The notes: generated by a model from the letters alone, not told the origin. A DNA stretch of 52,615 nt from JBNKHG01 sp050290225 (GCA_050290225.1 JBNKHG010000011.1:1-52615), one strand, 5' to 3'; counted from the stretch's first letter, positions 40,575 through 49,970 are shown. Translations and numbers: made by a program.

Positions 40575-41762
40575 ATGAGCGGTGTAAGAGTTCTGGTCGG
40601 AACACGCAAGGGGGCGTTCATCCTGACCGCTGAGGGGAAACGCGAAAACTGGAAAGTCGATGGCCCCCTTTTTGGCGGCTGGGAAATTTACCACCTGAAG
40701 GGATCACCTGCCGATCCCGATGTCCTCTATGCCTCCCAATGCAGCGACTGGTTTGGCCAGGTGATACAGCGCTCCAACGACGGCGGCAAGCGCTGGGAAC
40801 AACCGGGTGTCAGCCCGGAGGAAGCCAGCAAGGCGCAAACAGGTCCTCCCACGGGTGTAAGCAACAAGTTCGTGTATGACATCTCTGGCGAGACCGGCAA
40901 GCCACTCACCGATCATCAGTGGTATGACGGCACCCCCAAACCCTGGGAGTTCAAACGGGTCTGGCACCTGGAGCCTTCCCTGACCGATCCCGACAGGGTT
41001 TACGCCGGTGCGGAAGATGCCGCGCTGTTTCATACCCGGGACGGCGGTCAAAGCTGGCAGGAGCTGGCTGGCTTGCGCGGTCACGGCTCGGGGTCCGCCT
41101 GGCAACCGGGTGCCGGCGGTCTTTGCCTGCATACCATCCTTTTGGACCCGACCGACCTGCAACGGATTTATGTCGCCATCTCGGCGGCCGGCGCCTTTCG
41201 TACGGAAGACGGCGGAATTACCTGGCAACCCATCAACCGGGGATTACGGTCTGAGTACATCCCCGACCCGACGGCGGAAGTCGGACACTGCGTCCACAAC
41301 CTCGCCTTTCACCCATCCCGGCCAGATGTGTTGTTTATGCAGAAACACTGGGATGTGATGCGCAGCGATGACGCAGGAGACTCCTGGTATGAGGTCAGCG
41401 GTAACCTCCCCAGTGACTTCGGCTTTCCCATCGAAGTCCATGCCCACGACCCGGATACCGTCTATGTGGTGCCCATCAAGAGCGACTCCGAGCACTTTCC
41501 TCCCGACGGTAGACTGCGGGTATATAGAAGCAAAACCGGAGGCAACGAGTGGGAAGCGCTTACTAACGGCCTGCCCCAGCAAAACTGCTACGTCAATGTG
41601 TTGCGCGATGCCATGGCGGTCGACTCGCTCGACAGCTGTGGCATCTATTTCGGAACCACCGGCGGTCAGGTGTACGCTTCCAACGACAGTGGCGACAGCT
41701 GGTCCACGATTGTGCGGGATCTGCCTGCTGTGCTTTCCGTCGAGGTCCAGACGCTGCCATGA
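40575..41762 (+). CDS. Asp-box (BNR) repeat beta-propeller protein
   Basis: This 395-residue protein has no signal peptide. It contains at least six Asp-box motifs of the sialidase/VPS10 type: SNDGGKRWEQ, TRDGGQSWQE, TEDGGITWQP, SDDAGDSWYE, SKTGGNEWEA and SNDSGDSWST. These mark blades of a six- or seven-blade propeller. Its beginning, VRVLVGTRKGAFIL, is typical of the exo-sialidase-like cytosolic family whose function is unknown; the Arg triad of true sialidases is not evident. Its stop overlaps the start of the MoaD/ThiS-like gene (ATGA), so the two act together. No enzymatic activity should be assumed. Confidence 0.85.
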   Translation: MSGVRVLVGTRKGAFILTAEGKRENWKVDGPLFGGWEIYHLKGSPADPDVLYASQCSDWFGQVIQRSNDGGKRWEQPGVSPEEASKAQTGPPTGVSNKFVYDISGETGKPLTDHQWYDGTPKPWEFKRVWHLEPSLTDPDRVYAGAEDAALFHTRDGGQSWQELAGLRGHGSGSAWQPGAGGLCLHTILLDPTDLQRIYVAISAAGAFRTEDGGITWQPINRGLRSEYIPDPTAEVGHCVHNLAFHPSRPDVLFMQKHWDVMRSDDAGDSWYEVSGNLPSDFGFPIEVHAHDPDTVYVVPIKSDSEHFPPDGRLRVYRSKTGGNEWEALTNGLPQQNCYVNVLRDAMAVDSLDSCGIYFGTTGGQVYASNDSGDSWSTIVRDLPAVLSVEVQTLP

Positions 41763-42055
41763 TTCGCGTGGTGCTGCCCCCAAGCCTGCAAACGCTGGCG
41801 AAAACCGGTGCGGAACTGCAGCTTGACGTGGCAGCCCCCGTTACCCTGCGTACCTTGCTGGATGCACTCGAGGCGCACTATCCCATGCTCTGCGGCACCA
41901 TCCGATATCACCAGACAAGAGAGCGCCGCCCGATGGTTCGTTTTTTCGCCTGCGACCTGGACCTGACCCACCGTTCGCCGGACACACCACTGCCAGAGGC
42001 GGTGGCAGCCGGAAAAGAACCCCTGGTGGTTGTGGGAGCCATTGCCGGAGGCTAA
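41759..42055 (+). CDS. MoaD/ThiS-family small sulfur-carrier-like protein
   Basis: The 98-residue product has the ubiquitin-like beta-grasp pattern of MoaD/ThiS: IRVVLPPSLQTLA, then VTLRTLLDALEAHYP, and a C-terminal VVGAIAGG. The terminal Gly-Gly is the site adenylated and thiocarboxylated by MoeB/ThiF-type enzymes. No moaE, thiG or E1-like gene is adjacent, so it is not the ordinary molybdopterin or thiazole carrier by context. It overlaps the Asp-box propeller gene by four bases, which suggests a shared process. Its partner E1 enzyme must be encoded elsewhere. Confidence 0.87.
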   Translation: MIRVVLPPSLQTLAKTGAELQLDVAAPVTLRTLLDALEAHYPMLCGTIRYHQTRERRPMVRFFACDLDLTHRSPDTPLPEAVAAGKEPLVVVGAIAGG

Positions 42056-42286
42056 TTGGCGCCTATCCGGAAATAGCGGTTGATTTAATTTACAGTTCAC
42101 AGCTAAAGGCTAACAGCATATGCCTATTTTTCAGCCGCTTGGTGTGCGCTGTACGCTGTAAACTTTTTTACATTCATGGGCGCACGCCTGTAAAGCGACC
42201 TGACGGGAAGAACAGGGCTGAAATTCGCCGAAAGTGGATATTGATGACAAAGGGTTGCTCTGCCACCAGCGACAGCGGAAAAGCAA

Positions 42287-42309
42287 AGCGGGAGCCACAG
42301 GCTCCCGCT
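42287..42309 (-). terminator. Rho-independent terminator of the acidic lipoprotein gene
   Basis: AGCGGGAGCC (42287-42296) pairs perfectly with GGCTCCCGCT (42300-42309) over a 3-base loop. On the minus strand the stem is followed by TTTGCTTTT. It lies 25 bases after the stop of the 42334-42648 gene and is the clearest terminator in the window. Confidence 0.8.
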
Positions 42310-42333
42310 ACGATTTAACAGTAATGACGCCGG

Positions 42334-42648
42334 CTACATCTCGTCTTTCATGTCGTCGAGTTCTTCCTCGGCGTCCTCCATTTCCTCATCCATCATGGAT
42401 TCAGCGTCCTCAGCGGAATCCATGGCGCCCTCTACCGCGTCCTCAACCGCCTCCCCCGCGTCGGTTGCCATATCAGACGCTTTGTCGGCCATACCCTTGG
42501 CCATGTTTTTGGTCTCCTCGGCAGCACTTTCCATCATAGACTTGGACTCCTCCTCCGCCTGTGATGTATCGGCTTCCTTCTGGCCACAACCTACCAGTAG
42601 CGAACCCACAATCAGTGCCGATACGGCCGTTATTAACAGTTTCATCAT
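42334..42648 (-). CDS. Small acidic lipoprotein
   Basis: The 104-residue product has a lipoprotein signal peptide (MKLLITAVSALIVGSLLVGC, lipid Cys21). The mature part is one Met/Ala/Glu/Asp-rich helix (AEETKNMAKGMADKASDMAT and SAEDAESMMDEEMEDAEEEL), which looks amphipathic with 11-residue-like periodicity. Such proteins are abundant in gammaproteobacterial envelopes and their function is mostly unknown. It is a single-gene unit with its own terminator. Confidence 0.82.
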   Translation of the reverse strand: MMKLLITAVSALIVGSLLVGCGQKEADTSQAEEESKSMMESAAEETKNMAKGMADKASDMATDAGEAVEDAVEGAMDSAEDAESMMDEEMEDAEEELDDMKDEM

Positions 42649-42774
42649 TTACCCCCTATTTTTGCAATGCAATGTTTGTTGTTAAGTCTAGACAGTGTAG
42701 TACAAATCGCCCGGCAATCGGGTTAAAGTAATAAAAATAGTCGATCTATGACAATATGCAATAATAGCGCGATA

Positions 42775-42969
42775 ATGAGGCGGGTAGTGACTGACTTGTT
42801 GATGATTATCGGAACCCTGTTCCTGGTGTTGATCATAGTTGTTCCCCTGATGGAAAAGTTTGGAAAACCACATGATAATCAGGATATTAACCGGCTAAAT
42901 CGGTGGGTATTCCCGCTCGTGGCACTGTTAATACTGGTGCAGTTGGCCTTGCACTGGTTGCAGGATTGA
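42775..42969 (+). CDS. Small two-helix membrane protein
   Basis: Starting at ATG 42775 the product is 64 residues with two hydrophobic segments, VTDLLMIIGTLFLVLIIVVPL and WVFPLVALLILVQLALHWL, joined by a short polar loop (GKPHDNQDINRLNR). An in-frame ATG at 42748 adds nine polar residues. No family is recognised. It may be a small inner-membrane protein; independent support is lacking apart from composition. Confidence 0.55.
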   Translation: MRRVVTDLLMIIGTLFLVLIIVVPLMEKFGKPHDNQDINRLNRWVFPLVALLILVQLALHWLQD

Positions 42970-43087
42970 GCCCGAACGAGGGCAGTGAACAACCGCAGGC
43001 ACAAGCGCTATTCCTGTGCTCCGGCGCCAACAGAAGTCGTTATAATAGCGTCGCAGACAGGTACTCGACAGGGAACAATGACAGGCT

Positions 43088-44713
43088 ATGTACTCCCACT
43101 ATTTCGGCTTAAAGGAACTGCCTTTTTCCATTGCCCCCAATCCCCGCTACCTGTTTATGAGCGAGCAGCACCGGGAAGCACTCGGGCACCTGCTTTATGG
43201 CGTGGGTGTCGGTGGCGGTTTTGTGATGCTGACCGGCGAGGTGGGCACTGGCAAGACCACTGTCAGTCGCTGCCTGCTGGAGCAGCTGCCGGAAAATACC
43301 GATATCGCTTTTATTCTCAATCCGCTGCAAACACCGACGGAAATGGTCGCCACCATATGCGACGAACTGGGCGTCGAGTACTCTCCCAACAGGCCCAGCC
43401 TGCGTAACCTCACCCTGATGTTGTACCGCTTCCTTATCCGCAACCATGCCAGTGGCCGCAATACCGTGTTGCTGATCGACGAAGCGCAAAATCTCGAAGA
43501 CAAGATGCTGGAACTGGTGCGCCTGCTGACCAACCTGGAGACCAACACCAAGAAACTGCTGCAGATTATTTTTGTCGGTCAACCGGAACTGAAAGCGCGC
43601 CTGGAAAAGCCACATCTGCGTCAACTGGCCCAGCGTATTACCGCACGCACCCATATCAACCCGCTCAACCTGCAAGAGACGCAAGCTTATATCCGCCACC
43701 GTTTGCAGGTGGCTGGACTGCCCGCCGGGCAGGAACTCATCCCCGCAAGAATCGTGAAGCGGGTGTACAAGCGCACCGGTGGTATTCCACGATTGATCAA
43801 TGTGCTCTGTGACCGTATGTTGCTGGGAGCCTATGCGCAGAACAAATCGGTGGTCGACCGGGCAACCTTCGAAAAAGCCCAGCATGAGGTCATGGGCCTT
43901 AGCAGCAGCGCGCGAATGTCAAACTGGCGGCTCTCGGCGCTGGTGGCAAGCGTCTGCCTTGTGACTATCGCCGGGCTGCTGACCTGGTTCTGGCCGCTCA
44001 ACGCCCCCCTCTCCCTGGCCACGTCTGAAGTAAGCCAGGCACCGCCACCAGCCGCTGGCACTGCCGGTGAAGCGTCACAAGACGCTGCCACTGCCCCACT
44101 CGATAGCGCCACGGACATAGAAGCCCTCAACGAAGTGTTCCTTAATCTGGGCCAGATCCAGGCACCCCTGGCCAATCCCTGCGACCAGGCTTCCGCCATG
44201 GGCTGGCGCTGTGAGCAGGTTTCGGTGCGAGGCTGGCGGGACATTCGCCAGATCAATCGCCCCGGCGTACTGGTGCTGCAAAACGGCGAAGAAGCACTGC
44301 GTTATGGCGCACTGGTGGGGCTTGGCGAAACCCGGGCGGAACTCAGCGTCAACGGCAAGCGCCACCAGGTACCACTGATAGAGCTGGGTGAGCGCTGGGG
44401 GGGCGAGTTTATCTTTGTCTGGAAACCCCCGGCAAAATATGAAAAACCCCTGGCCAAGGGCGATAAAGCGCCCCTGGTGGAATGGTTGTCAATCAAATTC
44501 GCCCATCTGGACGATCAGACAAGCCTACTGGCCCGAAAAGAGTTCAATGTGGCACTGGCAGAGCGATTGAAGTTGTTCCAACAGCAACACCGGCTGGAAG
44601 CCAGCGGAAAACTCGACCTGCGAACCCTGTTGCGGCTGAATGAAGTGCTTGGCGATGCCGTCACCCTGACACGTGCCGCCGATAACAATACCCAACGCCA
44701 GGGAGAGGGCTAA
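43088..44713 (+). CDS. gspA: ExeA/GspA-family AAA ATPase with peptidoglycan-binding domain
   Basis: The 541-residue protein begins MYSHYFGLKELPFSIAPNPR, the standard opening of ExeA-type ATPases. It has Walker A GEVGTGKTT (residues 50-58), Walker B LLIDEA (128-133), one membrane segment (about 276-297) and a periplasmic part. The C-terminus carries a PG_binding_1-like domain (LLARKEFNVALAERLKLFQQ onward). ExeA and ExeB together help place the type II secretin through the cell wall. The next gene encodes GspB and starts within the stop codon (TAATG), so the pair is coupled. Confidence 0.9.
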   Translation: MYSHYFGLKELPFSIAPNPRYLFMSEQHREALGHLLYGVGVGGGFVMLTGEVGTGKTTVSRCLLEQLPENTDIAFILNPLQTPTEMVATICDELGVEYSPNRPSLRNLTLMLYRFLIRNHASGRNTVLLIDEAQNLEDKMLELVRLLTNLETNTKKLLQIIFVGQPELKARLEKPHLRQLAQRITARTHINPLNLQETQAYIRHRLQVAGLPAGQELIPARIVKRVYKRTGGIPRLINVLCDRMLLGAYAQNKSVVDRATFEKAQHEVMGLSSSARMSNWRLSALVASVCLVTIAGLLTWFWPLNAPLSLATSEVSQAPPPAAGTAGEASQDAATAPLDSATDIEALNEVFLNLGQIQAPLANPCDQASAMGWRCEQVSVRGWRDIRQINRPGVLVLQNGEEALRYGALVGLGETRAELSVNGKRHQVPLIELGERWGGEFIFVWKPPAKYEKPLAKGDKAPLVEWLSIKFAHLDDQTSLLARKEFNVALAERLKLFQQQHRLEASGKLDLRTLLRLNEVLGDAVTLTRAADNNTQRQGEG

Positions 44714-45465
44714 TGTCTTATATTCTCGATGCCCTCAACAAGTCCGAGCAGGAACGTCAGGAGGAAGAGGGGCACGCCCCCAATCTCCAAACTATTCACG
44801 GACAAGTGGATAAGCCGGCGCGCGCTACGCGCGTCAAGGTCTGGTCACTGGCGGGAGTGATAGCGATTGCGCTGGGTATCTACGCTGCCTTCCCGCTCTT
44901 CTCCGGGAGCAGCACCCGTGAGCCACCCATGCCGGAAGTAAACGCTACCGCACCGACCTCCGGCAGCTGGAGCAACAACAGCAAACCCTCCACCTGGCAG
45001 GCCACAACCGAATCCTCGCTCCCCGTCACAGGGCCCCAGGGGGTGGAAAATCGTATTCAGGGGCTTTATGCCGCAGAAGCCAAGGCGGCTGAAGCCCGGA
45101 CCCAACAGCAGAATAAGGTCCAGAAACAGAATAGCTCCCAAATACAGGCGATGGCAGAACTCCTGGCCGATGAGGAAACCCGGCGGCTGGCGGAACAGAT
45201 CCGCACCCCGTCACCCCAGGTGTTGAGCTTGCGCGAGCTTTCCTCCGGCCTGCGCCAGCGGCTACCGGCGATCCATTACACCGCCCATATTTTCTCAGCC
45301 GGTGAAGACAGCGGGTTTGTGATTCTCAACGGCCGCAAACGCTTTGCCGGCGATATCGTCGCCCCCGAGCTGTTTGTCAAACGCGTGCGTGAAAACGATG
45401 TGGTGCTGAATTTCCGGGGGACCGAATTCAGCCTGGAAGCCATGCGGAGCTGGCAGCCCCAGTAG
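44713..45465 (+). CDS. gspB: GspB/ExeB-like type II secretion assembly protein
   Basis: This 250-residue protein opens with MSYILDALNKSEQERQ, the conserved cytoplasmic tail of GspB. A single TM (about residues 44-62) and a Pro/Ala/Gln-rich periplasmic linker follow. The C-terminal GspB domain spans about 175-250 (LPAIHYTAHIFSAGEDSGFV ... FVKRVRENDVVLNFRG). GspB forms a complex with GspA to bring the secretin into the outer membrane. The remaining type II secretion genes are not in this window. Function by family is clear. Confidence 0.9.
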   Translation: MSYILDALNKSEQERQEEEGHAPNLQTIHGQVDKPARATRVKVWSLAGVIAIALGIYAAFPLFSGSSTREPPMPEVNATAPTSGSWSNNSKPSTWQATTESSLPVTGPQGVENRIQGLYAAEAKAAEARTQQQNKVQKQNSSQIQAMAELLADEETRRLAEQIRTPSPQVLSLRELSSGLRQRLPAIHYTAHIFSAGEDSGFVILNGRKRFAGDIVAPELFVKRVRENDVVLNFRGTEFSLEAMRSWQPQ

Positions 45466-45576
45466 CGTAGAGTTGGCAAGCGCAGGGAGATTGGGTAGAG
45501 TAGCGGGCCCTTAACCAGGGCCAGAACCCGAATCCAGGACATCAACTTAACGCCGCGACCAGTCTCCCAAATTCCC

Positions 45577-46401
45577 ATGACCTCTCCAACAACTGCCCAT
45601 ACCGGCGAATCGTCGCTGCCCGGATTTCTTTTTCTGGCTTACGCCTGTGCCTGTCTGGCGCTGGCGTTATACCTCAGCCACGCCCCCCTGAGGCCGCACC
45701 CGGCTCCGGTAGCGCTGCCGCCTAAAGCCGCGGACTTGCCCGATTTCACCCGCATCCGCGATATCCACGCGAAAAAGACCGCGTTTTTTGACTACCTGCG
45801 CCCGGTAGTGGAAGCCCAAAACCGGCGTATGCGTGAAACCCGGGCCCACCTCCTGGACCTGCAAGCGCAGCTCACCCGAGGAGAGGCCCTGAATGACGAC
45901 CAGCTCTACGACCTGCAACAACTGGCCCGGCGCTTTCACCTGGAACCCGCCGCCCCGGAACAGATGCTGGCGTATTTACTGGTGCGAGCCGACGAGCTGC
46001 CGAGCGCCATGGTGCTGACCCAAGCCGCCATGGAATCCGCCTGGGGTACCTCGCGCTTTGCCCGCAAGGCCAACAACCTGTTTGGCCAATGGTGCTTCAC
46101 CAGCGGTTGCGGCCTGGTACCCCGACGCCGGCCCGATGGCACCTTCCACGAGGTCAAGATCTTTGCCAACGTTGAGGATGCGATTGAGTCCTACTTCCTC
46201 AATATCAACACCCACGCCGCCTATCGGAAACTCCGCGGCCTGCGGGCGCAGGCACGACTGGAGGGCAGGTCCCTCAGAGCCATGGAGCTGGTTGCGGGTC
46301 TGGAAAAATATTCTGTTCGCGGGTTGCGCTATATAGAGGAGCTCCGCGAGATGATCCGTGACAACCATCTGGAAGAAGGCGCCACTGTAGGGGCTCTCTA
46401 G
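45577..46401 (+). CDS. Bax-like N-acetylglucosaminidase
   Basis: The 274-residue protein has one N-terminal membrane segment (FLFLAYACACLALALYL) and a C-terminal glucosaminidase domain. The catalytic Glu is E153 in TQAAMESAWGTSRFARKANN, followed by LFGQWCF and the IESYFLNINTHAAYRKLR stretch, all as in E. coli Bax. Such enzymes cleave peptidoglycan at N-acetylglucosamine in the periplasm. It is separated from gspB by about 110 bases and followed by a foldback repeat. Confidence 0.9.
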   Translation: MTSPTTAHTGESSLPGFLFLAYACACLALALYLSHAPLRPHPAPVALPPKAADLPDFTRIRDIHAKKTAFFDYLRPVVEAQNRRMRETRAHLLDLQAQLTRGEALNDDQLYDLQQLARRFHLEPAAPEQMLAYLLVRADELPSAMVLTQAAMESAWGTSRFARKANNLFGQWCFTSGCGLVPRRRPDGTFHEVKIFANVEDAIESYFLNINTHAAYRKLRGLRAQARLEGRSLRAMELVAGLEKYSVRGLRYIEELREMIRDNHLEEGATVGAL

Positions 46402-46412
46402 TCAGATAATGA

Positions 46413-46610
46413 CGCATCGGCTCTGTGAATCGACTGCGATGTTAGGCCCGAGTGGCAGGGATGCCTTCAGAAACCGTGCGCGACAGGACGTCGCGCCCGA
46501 GGCCCCCGGCCGGCCCCGCCAGTGCAACGAGTGCTTTGGGTCCACGGACGGGTTTACGGCGTGTTTCTGAAGGCATCCCTGCCGCTCAGGCCGGATCGAA
46601 GCCTACGCGT
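46413..46610. repeat. Foldback intergenic repeat, copy 1
   Basis: The stretch has 30-base imperfect terminal inverted arms at 46445-46474 and 46563-46592 (left begins GGCCCGAGTGGCAGGG, right is its complement with three changes). Inside is a perfect stem GCGCGAC/GTCGCGC, then GGCCGGCCCC, GCAACGAGTGCTTTGGGTCC and GGGTTTACGGCGTG. A second copy starts at 52471. The GTCGCGC stem is conserved in both copies while its loop differs (AGGAC against AAGGAC), so structure matters. It carries no gene and may be a MITE-like or REP-like dispersed repeat. Confidence 0.85.
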
Positions 46611-46631
46611 TAATATCACCTTGAAACAGTA

Positions 46632-47720
46632 CTAGCCCGATGGGTACCAGCTACCGTCGGGGTTCTTGCGAATCCAGGGTTGGGAAAACCAGTAGAAACG
46701 ACCCTGCTCGGCACTGGGTGCGGTACAGTTATAACGTGAGCGCCCCACCGCCAGGGGCAGCGGCGCCTGGGTAAACACCCACTCTCCCTCAACCCGCACC
46801 GGCATTTGCCCCTGGCCCGAGGCAAAGCAGGTCAAGCGACTTGATGGAAAACCCTGCACCAGACGCAAACCCAGTTTCGGCCGGGTAACCCCGGGCGGCA
46901 ACAACAGATCTGCCAGCACTCCGCCGCTGTCGCCATGTAGCAGGATAGACTTTCTCGCGGTCGCGAGCGGCAGCGGCAGGCTATTGACCTTGATGGCGAA
47001 GTCACCGGCGTCGCCATAACGCCCCCCAAAAGGGAAACGGGGCAACGCCTGCAGATCACTGTAGGACGCCAGTGGTCCTGATTGCTGGCCGAAACCCACG
47101 TAGCGGATACGTTTAAGCAGCCGGCGAAGGGCGTTATTGAACTCACCATAAGGGTAGGCCAGCAGGCGCTGATTTTGACCCGTCTCCGCCTCGATCCGCT
47201 TCTCTGCTTCGATAATCTCGGCCGTCACCCGCGCCTCCCATTGCGACGCGGTTTCACCCGCCTGGCGGCGAAGCAACTGGGTGTGGCTGTGGCTGTGATT
47301 GCCAATGGTAACGCCGGCCGCAACCAGTTCGCGAACCTGGTCCCAGCTCATGAAATTAGCCAAGTGCCGGTCGTGGGACTGACTGTTTACGAACACGGTG
47401 AAGGGCCAGCCCCGGGCTTTGAGCAGTGGAAAGGCGCTGTCGTAGATGGAGCGATAACCGTCGTCAAACGTGATGGCTACCGTCCTGTCGGGCAAGGGGC
47501 GGCCCTGGTGTAAAAGTGCCACCAAATGCAACAGTGGCACCACCTGAAAACCGTTGTCGGCCAAGTAATCCAGGTGCGCGGCAAACACTGCCGGCGCCGT
47601 GCTGGTGGCCGCCGGTGTCGCGTCGCTGATATGGTGGTACTGGATCACCACGGCCGCCTGTAACTGCATGGACAGCAGGGCAGCGAGCAGCCAAGGGAGA
47701 TATCCGATCTTTCTAACCAA
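46632..47720 (-). CDS. Exported polysaccharide deacetylase (NodB domain)
   Basis: From a TTG at 47720, with AGGAAA seven to eight bases upstream, the product is 362 residues and begins with a signal peptide (VRKIGYLPWLLAALLSMQLQA). The NodB domain has TFDDGYR (catalytic Asp and metal Asp), NHSHSHTQ (metal His pair) and LLAYPYGEFN. Such enzymes remove acetyl groups from chitin oligomers, PNAG or peptidoglycan. A C-terminal beta-like part follows. The longest frame starts at 47840 but would overlap the divergent aceK frame and bury the signal peptide, so I use 47720. Confidence 0.83.
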   Translation of the reverse strand: MVRKIGYLPWLLAALLSMQLQAAVVIQYHHISDATPAATSTAPAVFAAHLDYLADNGFQVVPLLHLVALLHQGRPLPDRTVAITFDDGYRSIYDSAFPLLKARGWPFTVFVNSQSHDRHLANFMSWDQVRELVAAGVTIGNHSHSHTQLLRRQAGETASQWEARVTAEIIEAEKRIEAETGQNQRLLAYPYGEFNNALRRLLKRIRYVGFGQQSGPLASYSDLQALPRFPFGGRYGDAGDFAIKVNSLPLPLATARKSILLHGDSGGVLADLLLPPGVTRPKLGLRLVQGFPSSRLTCFASGQGQMPVRVEGEWVFTQAPLPLAVGRSRYNCTAPSAEQGRFYWFSQPWIRKNPDGSWYPSG

Positions 47721-47900
47721 AACCCGTTTCCTGAAAGCCCTAACGCGCCAGTTAGTTACTGTCCTGCGCGCGAATAACCGGCATGCAGTGTAACCCAACG
47801 ACACCCGGACGCGGATGACAGATTGCCATTTTTGGACCATGCTTTTTGCATTAACCCCGCTCGTTCGCGGACGCTCGGCTTACTGACACCTACGGGTTTT

Positions 47901-49682
47901 ATGGCTCCCTCCCAATTCCCCCACGCCAGCGCCAGCTTGCCCCCCTCCGCCCGGCGCATTGCCAAAACCATACTCAATGGTTTTGACGCCTACTTTGCCG
48001 ACTTCCAGAACATTACCCTGGGCGCCAAAGCCCGTTTTGAACGGGCCAACTGGGCAGCCGTGCACCAGGCCCACACCCGGCGCATAGAGCTTTACAAAAC
48101 CAAGGTGGAGCAGGTGTGTGAACTGGTACGCGAGGTCACCAGCAAGGATGTGGGGGATCTCGAAATCTGGCGCCAGGCGCGCCAGGCCTACGCCCAGCTG
48201 GTCCACAGCCACAACAATTACGAAATTGCCGAAACTTTTTTTAACTCGATTTTCTGCAGCCTGTTCCGGCACCAGCATATCCATGACCGCAACCTGTTCG
48301 TGAAACCCTCGCGGCCACTGGAAGACAAGCCGGTCAGGGATTACAGCATTTACCTCAGTTACGCCCGCCTGGGCGCGGTGGGAGAAGCCGAGGAATCCGC
48401 CTGTATCGAGCTTGTATCGCGTATTCTCGATGACTTTGAATTGTCAGTGCCCTGGCTCAACCGTGACCGTGACGCCGCCAATGTCGCCCGGGTTATACGC
48501 CAGAAAGTGCTGCCCTTGCTCGAATGTACCCTGGCGGATATCCGTATCGATATTCTGGAATCGATTTTCTACCGCAACAAGGGCGCCTACCTGGTGGGCC
48601 GCATCAACCACGGCCACCACTGTCTGCCACTGATCCTGCCGCTGCTCAATAACGAAGCCGGAGGCATCTATGTGGACGCGGCCATCTACCGGCCCGACGA
48701 CGCCAGTATTATTTTCAGCTTTACCCGCTCCTATTTTATGGTGGATGCACCTATCCCCTCACGCTTCGTACGCTTTTTAAAATCGCTGATGCCGAAAAAA
48801 GAACTGCAGGAAATTTACAACGCCATCGGCTTTAACAAGCACGGCAAGACCGAGTTTTACCGTCACCTGATCAACCATATGAAAAACAGTGACGATCTGT
48901 TTGAGATCGCCCCGGGAATCAAGGGTATGGTCATGACGGTATTTACCCTGCCTTCCTACGGTGTGGTGTTCAAGGTCATCAAGGACAAGTTCGACCCGCC
49001 CAAGCAAGTCACCGAGCAAATCGTCAAAGATAAATACAAACTGGTGTCGCGATCCGACCGAGCCGGGCGCATGGCCGACACCCAGGAATACCGCCAGTTC
49101 AAGTTTTACCGCAACCGCTTCAGCGAAACACTGCTGTCAGAGCTGCAGCGTGTGGCGGCCTCAAAACTGATCGTCAACGACAACCTGGTGATCATCAGGC
49201 ATCTCTACACCGAGCGTCGCATGATCCCCCTGAACCTGTACCTCAAGGATGCCAGCGATCGCCAGACCCGCGACGTGATGGATGAGTACGGCAACGCCAT
49301 CAAGCAGCTGGCGGCAGCCAATATCTTCACCGGGGATATGCTGTTGAAAAACTTCGGCGTCACCCGTCACGGGCGGGTGGTGTTTTACGACTACGATGAG
49401 ATAACCCGGATTACCGACTGCAACTTCAGGCCGATACCGCCGGCGCGCACAGAGGAGGAGGAAATGGCCAGCGTCCCCTGGTACAGCGTGGCCGATAACG
49501 ACGTCTTTCCCGAGGAGTTTCGCCTGTTTTTCAGCGGCAATCCCAAGGCCAGACAGACGTTCGAGGCGCTGCACAGCGATCTCTACGACTACCGCTATTG
49601 GCGCGGTGTACAGGAGGCGCTTCGCGCCGGTCATACGGAAGACACTTTTCCCTACCGGCGCAAGCAGCGCTTTAATCCCTGA
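47901..49682 (+). CDS. aceK: Isocitrate dehydrogenase kinase/phosphatase AceK
   Basis: The product is 593 residues from ATG 47901 (a longer frame from 47823 adds 26 unsupported residues). It matches AceK: the opening RRIAKTILNGFDAYFADFQN, the kinase ATP-binding loop APGIKGMVMTVFTLPSYGVV with FKVIKDKFDPPK, and the catalytic region GDMLLKNFGVTRHGRVVFYD with YDEI. AceK phosphorylates and inactivates isocitrate dehydrogenase, and reverses it, to divert carbon into the glyoxylate shunt during growth on acetate or fatty acids. It is usually beside aceBA in enteric bacteria; here it is not, as in many marine Gammaproteobacteria. Confidence 0.95.
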   Translation: MAPSQFPHASASLPPSARRIAKTILNGFDAYFADFQNITLGAKARFERANWAAVHQAHTRRIELYKTKVEQVCELVREVTSKDVGDLEIWRQARQAYAQLVHSHNNYEIAETFFNSIFCSLFRHQHIHDRNLFVKPSRPLEDKPVRDYSIYLSYARLGAVGEAEESACIELVSRILDDFELSVPWLNRDRDAANVARVIRQKVLPLLECTLADIRIDILESIFYRNKGAYLVGRINHGHHCLPLILPLLNNEAGGIYVDAAIYRPDDASIIFSFTRSYFMVDAPIPSRFVRFLKSLMPKKELQEIYNAIGFNKHGKTEFYRHLINHMKNSDDLFEIAPGIKGMVMTVFTLPSYGVVFKVIKDKFDPPKQVTEQIVKDKYKLVSRSDRAGRMADTQEYRQFKFYRNRFSETLLSELQRVAASKLIVNDNLVIIRHLYTERRMIPLNLYLKDASDRQTRDVMDEYGNAIKQLAAANIFTGDMLLKNFGVTRHGRVVFYDYDEITRITDCNFRPIPPARTEEEEMASVPWYSVADNDVFPEEFRLFFSGNPKARQTFEALHSDLYDYRYWRGVQEALRAGHTEDTFPYRRKQRFNP

Positions 49683-49706
49683 TCGTTGAACCGGTACCGA
49701 AAAGAC

Positions 49707-49970
49707 TCACTCATCACAGAAGCGAAGCCCGACGCCTTCTGATGTGATCCTCACGACTTTCATATCCAGCACCGGCGCGTCGGCCACCATGCCCTGAACC
49801 TGGCCCTTGACAATGTTCCCCACCTCCAGTCCCTCGACCTTGCCCGTCAACAGAAAGATCCCGCTGTCGGAAATATCGCTGGAGTCGAACACCACCTCAC
49901 CAAGACCGGGATGCTGAATTTTGACCCTGCATTTCATGGGAATACGGGGGTGGCGTCGCTTGTCTATCAT
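49707..49970 (-). CDS. PilZ-domain protein
   Basis: The 87-residue product is nearly all PilZ domain. The RxxxR motif is RRHPR with the further basic PMKCRVKI, and the D/NxSxxG motif is DISDSGIF; both bind cyclic di-GMP in the family. The ATG at 49970 has GAGGTCATAC upstream, better than the in-frame ATG at 49982. It is convergent with aceK. Such single-domain PilZ proteins modulate motility or envelope machines in response to c-di-GMP; the partner is unknown. Confidence 0.87.
   Translation of the reverse strand: MIDKRRHPRIPMKCRVKIQHPGLGEVVFDSSDISDSGIFLLTGKVEGLEVGNIVKGQVQGMVADAPVLDMKVVRITSEGVGLRFCDE

Noticed and set aside
43109..43885. 258-codon minus-strand frame opposite gspA
   Set aside because: It is antisense to the ExeA ATPase domain whose Walker motifs are intact on the + strand.
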